DNA from: Kutzneria viridogrisea
GTDB taxonomy: Bacteria; Actinomycetota; Actinomycetes; Mycobacteriales; Pseudonocardiaceae
Direction of reading: 5' to 3'
Assembly: GCA_014138725.1 (NCBI GenBank)
Contig: JACJID010000001.1
Span: forward strand, 1,922,001 to 1,986,000
Length of the DNA: 64,000 nt
Shown: piece after piece, positions 63,576 through 64,000 of the stretch
Layout: the number at the start of each line of letters is the position of its first letter
Position numbering within the stretch: position 1 is the stretch's first letter
Position numbers and translations under genes: made by a program
Notes under the pieces: generated by a model
What the model saw: the letters and a program-made list of their open reading frames with translations, nothing else
Databases searched by the model: none
What the model was told of the DNA's origin: nothing

Positions 63576-63723
63576 GTCTTCCCCGCGTACGCGGGGGTGG
63601 TCCCGGCTCGGGCAGCACAACCGACTCGTGGTCCTCGTCTTCCCCGCACGCGAGGGCGGTCCCAGTCGGGACTTGCTGGAGATCGCCCGCCAGTTGCCTT
63701 CCCGGCTCGCGGGGGCAAGTGCC
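63576..63723 (+). CRISPR. Degenerate type I-E-like CRISPR array, 3 repeats, 2 spacers
   Basis: Repeats at 63576-63603 (28 bases, GTCTTCCCCGC...GGTGGTCC), 63637-63662 (26 bases) and a strongly altered copy at 63696-63723 (GCCTTCCCGGC...AAGTGCC). Both spacers are 33 bases. It is of the same family and orientation as the array at 54.9 kb. No cas genes are nearby. Confidence 0.85.
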
Positions 63724-63862
63724 AGGCCGTCAGCCCGCGATTCGGAGTGGGACACAACGGGACCCAAGAGCTTCATTTGGGCAGGGCAGACCAGGTTCGT
63801 TCGCCCAACGGGGCAGGTCAGCGCGAAGCGTCGGAAGTTGGCGTAGTTCTTGCCGTCGTGCG

Positions 63863-64000
63863 TCACCCGTCGGCGAGGCGTTGGATGGTGGCGCTCAGCC
63901 AGGCCTGGAGATCAGCGGGGTCGCCGAGTTCGGAACGCAGGATCCGGCGGCGGGTGGAGACGCCGAGCACGAAAGCGTCGATCGCTGCGGCTCGGCTGCG
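63863..64000 (-). CDS. C-terminal part of a regulator-like protein (partial)
   Basis: 45 codons plus stop reach the window edge: AIDAFVLGVSTRRRILRSEL, then WLSATIQRLADG. The helical sequence and ending resemble TetR C-terminal regions, but the HTH lies outside the window, so this is tentative. Confidence 0.45.
   Translation of the reverse strand, partial: RSRAAAIDAFVLGVSTRRRILRSELGDPADLQAWLSATIQRLADG

Noticed and set aside
1-64000. tRNA or rRNA genes as integration targets
   Set aside because: I looked for tRNA-like cloverleaf and GTTCGA-type T-loop signatures near element ends and saw none I could support; a tRNAscan run would settle it.

Overview
The window is high-GC DNA with long overlapping reading frames, GTG and TTG starts and 4-nt ATGA/GTGA stop-start overlaps. 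This fits a filamentous actinomycete, and gene content such as helix-turn-helix/TPR regulators, DUF574-type methyltransferases and type I-E CRISPR repeats suggests the Pseudonocardiales; that placement is inference. No rRNA or tRNA gene was seen. Much of the window is accessory DNA: insertion sequences, tyrosine-recombinase transposons, remnants and decaying genes, with several intact operons between them.

0-8.6 kb: a run of small actinobacterial genes (methyltransferase, Cys-rich micro-proteins, a lipoprotein, a double-HTH protein), then a dihydrofolate-reductase-like gene cut in two by an IS3-family element whose 3-bp target duplication is still readable, then a dnaE-type remnant. 8.6-18.5 kb: a Tn554-like tyrosine-recombinase unit (three recombinase-like genes plus a TnpC-like coiled-coil protein). 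Its third recombinase gene is split by a second, nested element made of an integrase, an HTH protein and a 793-residue protein with a long array of zinc-ribbon-like motifs. A truncated relative of the outer unit's tail lies at 26.5-27.4 kb.

18.7-23.2 kb: a minus-strand operon of short-chain dehydrogenases, a quinone-oxidoreductase-like enzyme and an alpha/beta hydrolase, divergent from its likely TetR regulator. 23.4-24.7 kb: decayed YdcF and WbqC genes. 25.1-26.3 kb: a DddA/SCP1.201-like deaminase toxin with an Imm1-type immunity gene. 27.4-32.2 kb: a tightly overlapping operon of small proteins (DUF4254-like, zinc proteins, methyltransferase) divergent from an XRE/TPR regulator. 32.3-37.8 kb: a dnaE C-terminal scrap, a cold-shock protein, a LysR regulator and a deacetylase plus NmrA-like pair.

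38.0-40.4 kb: an IS5-family and an IS701-family element, the latter inserted in the terminator of a large LuxR regulator. 40.5-45.3 kb: three regulators. 45.3-54.5 kb: an AGPS-like FAD enzyme with a TetR gene sharing a palindromic operator, an SDR, then a fused double NIS siderophore synthetase with an MFS exporter, and an ArsR/AHSA1 pair.

54.9-64 kb: two short type I-E CRISPR arrays without cas genes bracket a serine-recombinase remnant, an XRE/TPR regulator with a divergent partner, an IS5-family element and a visibly lower-GC two-gene operon. That operon encodes a PD-(D/E)xK-like nuclease and a HerA-type ATPase and is the best candidate for an imported anti-phage defence system.
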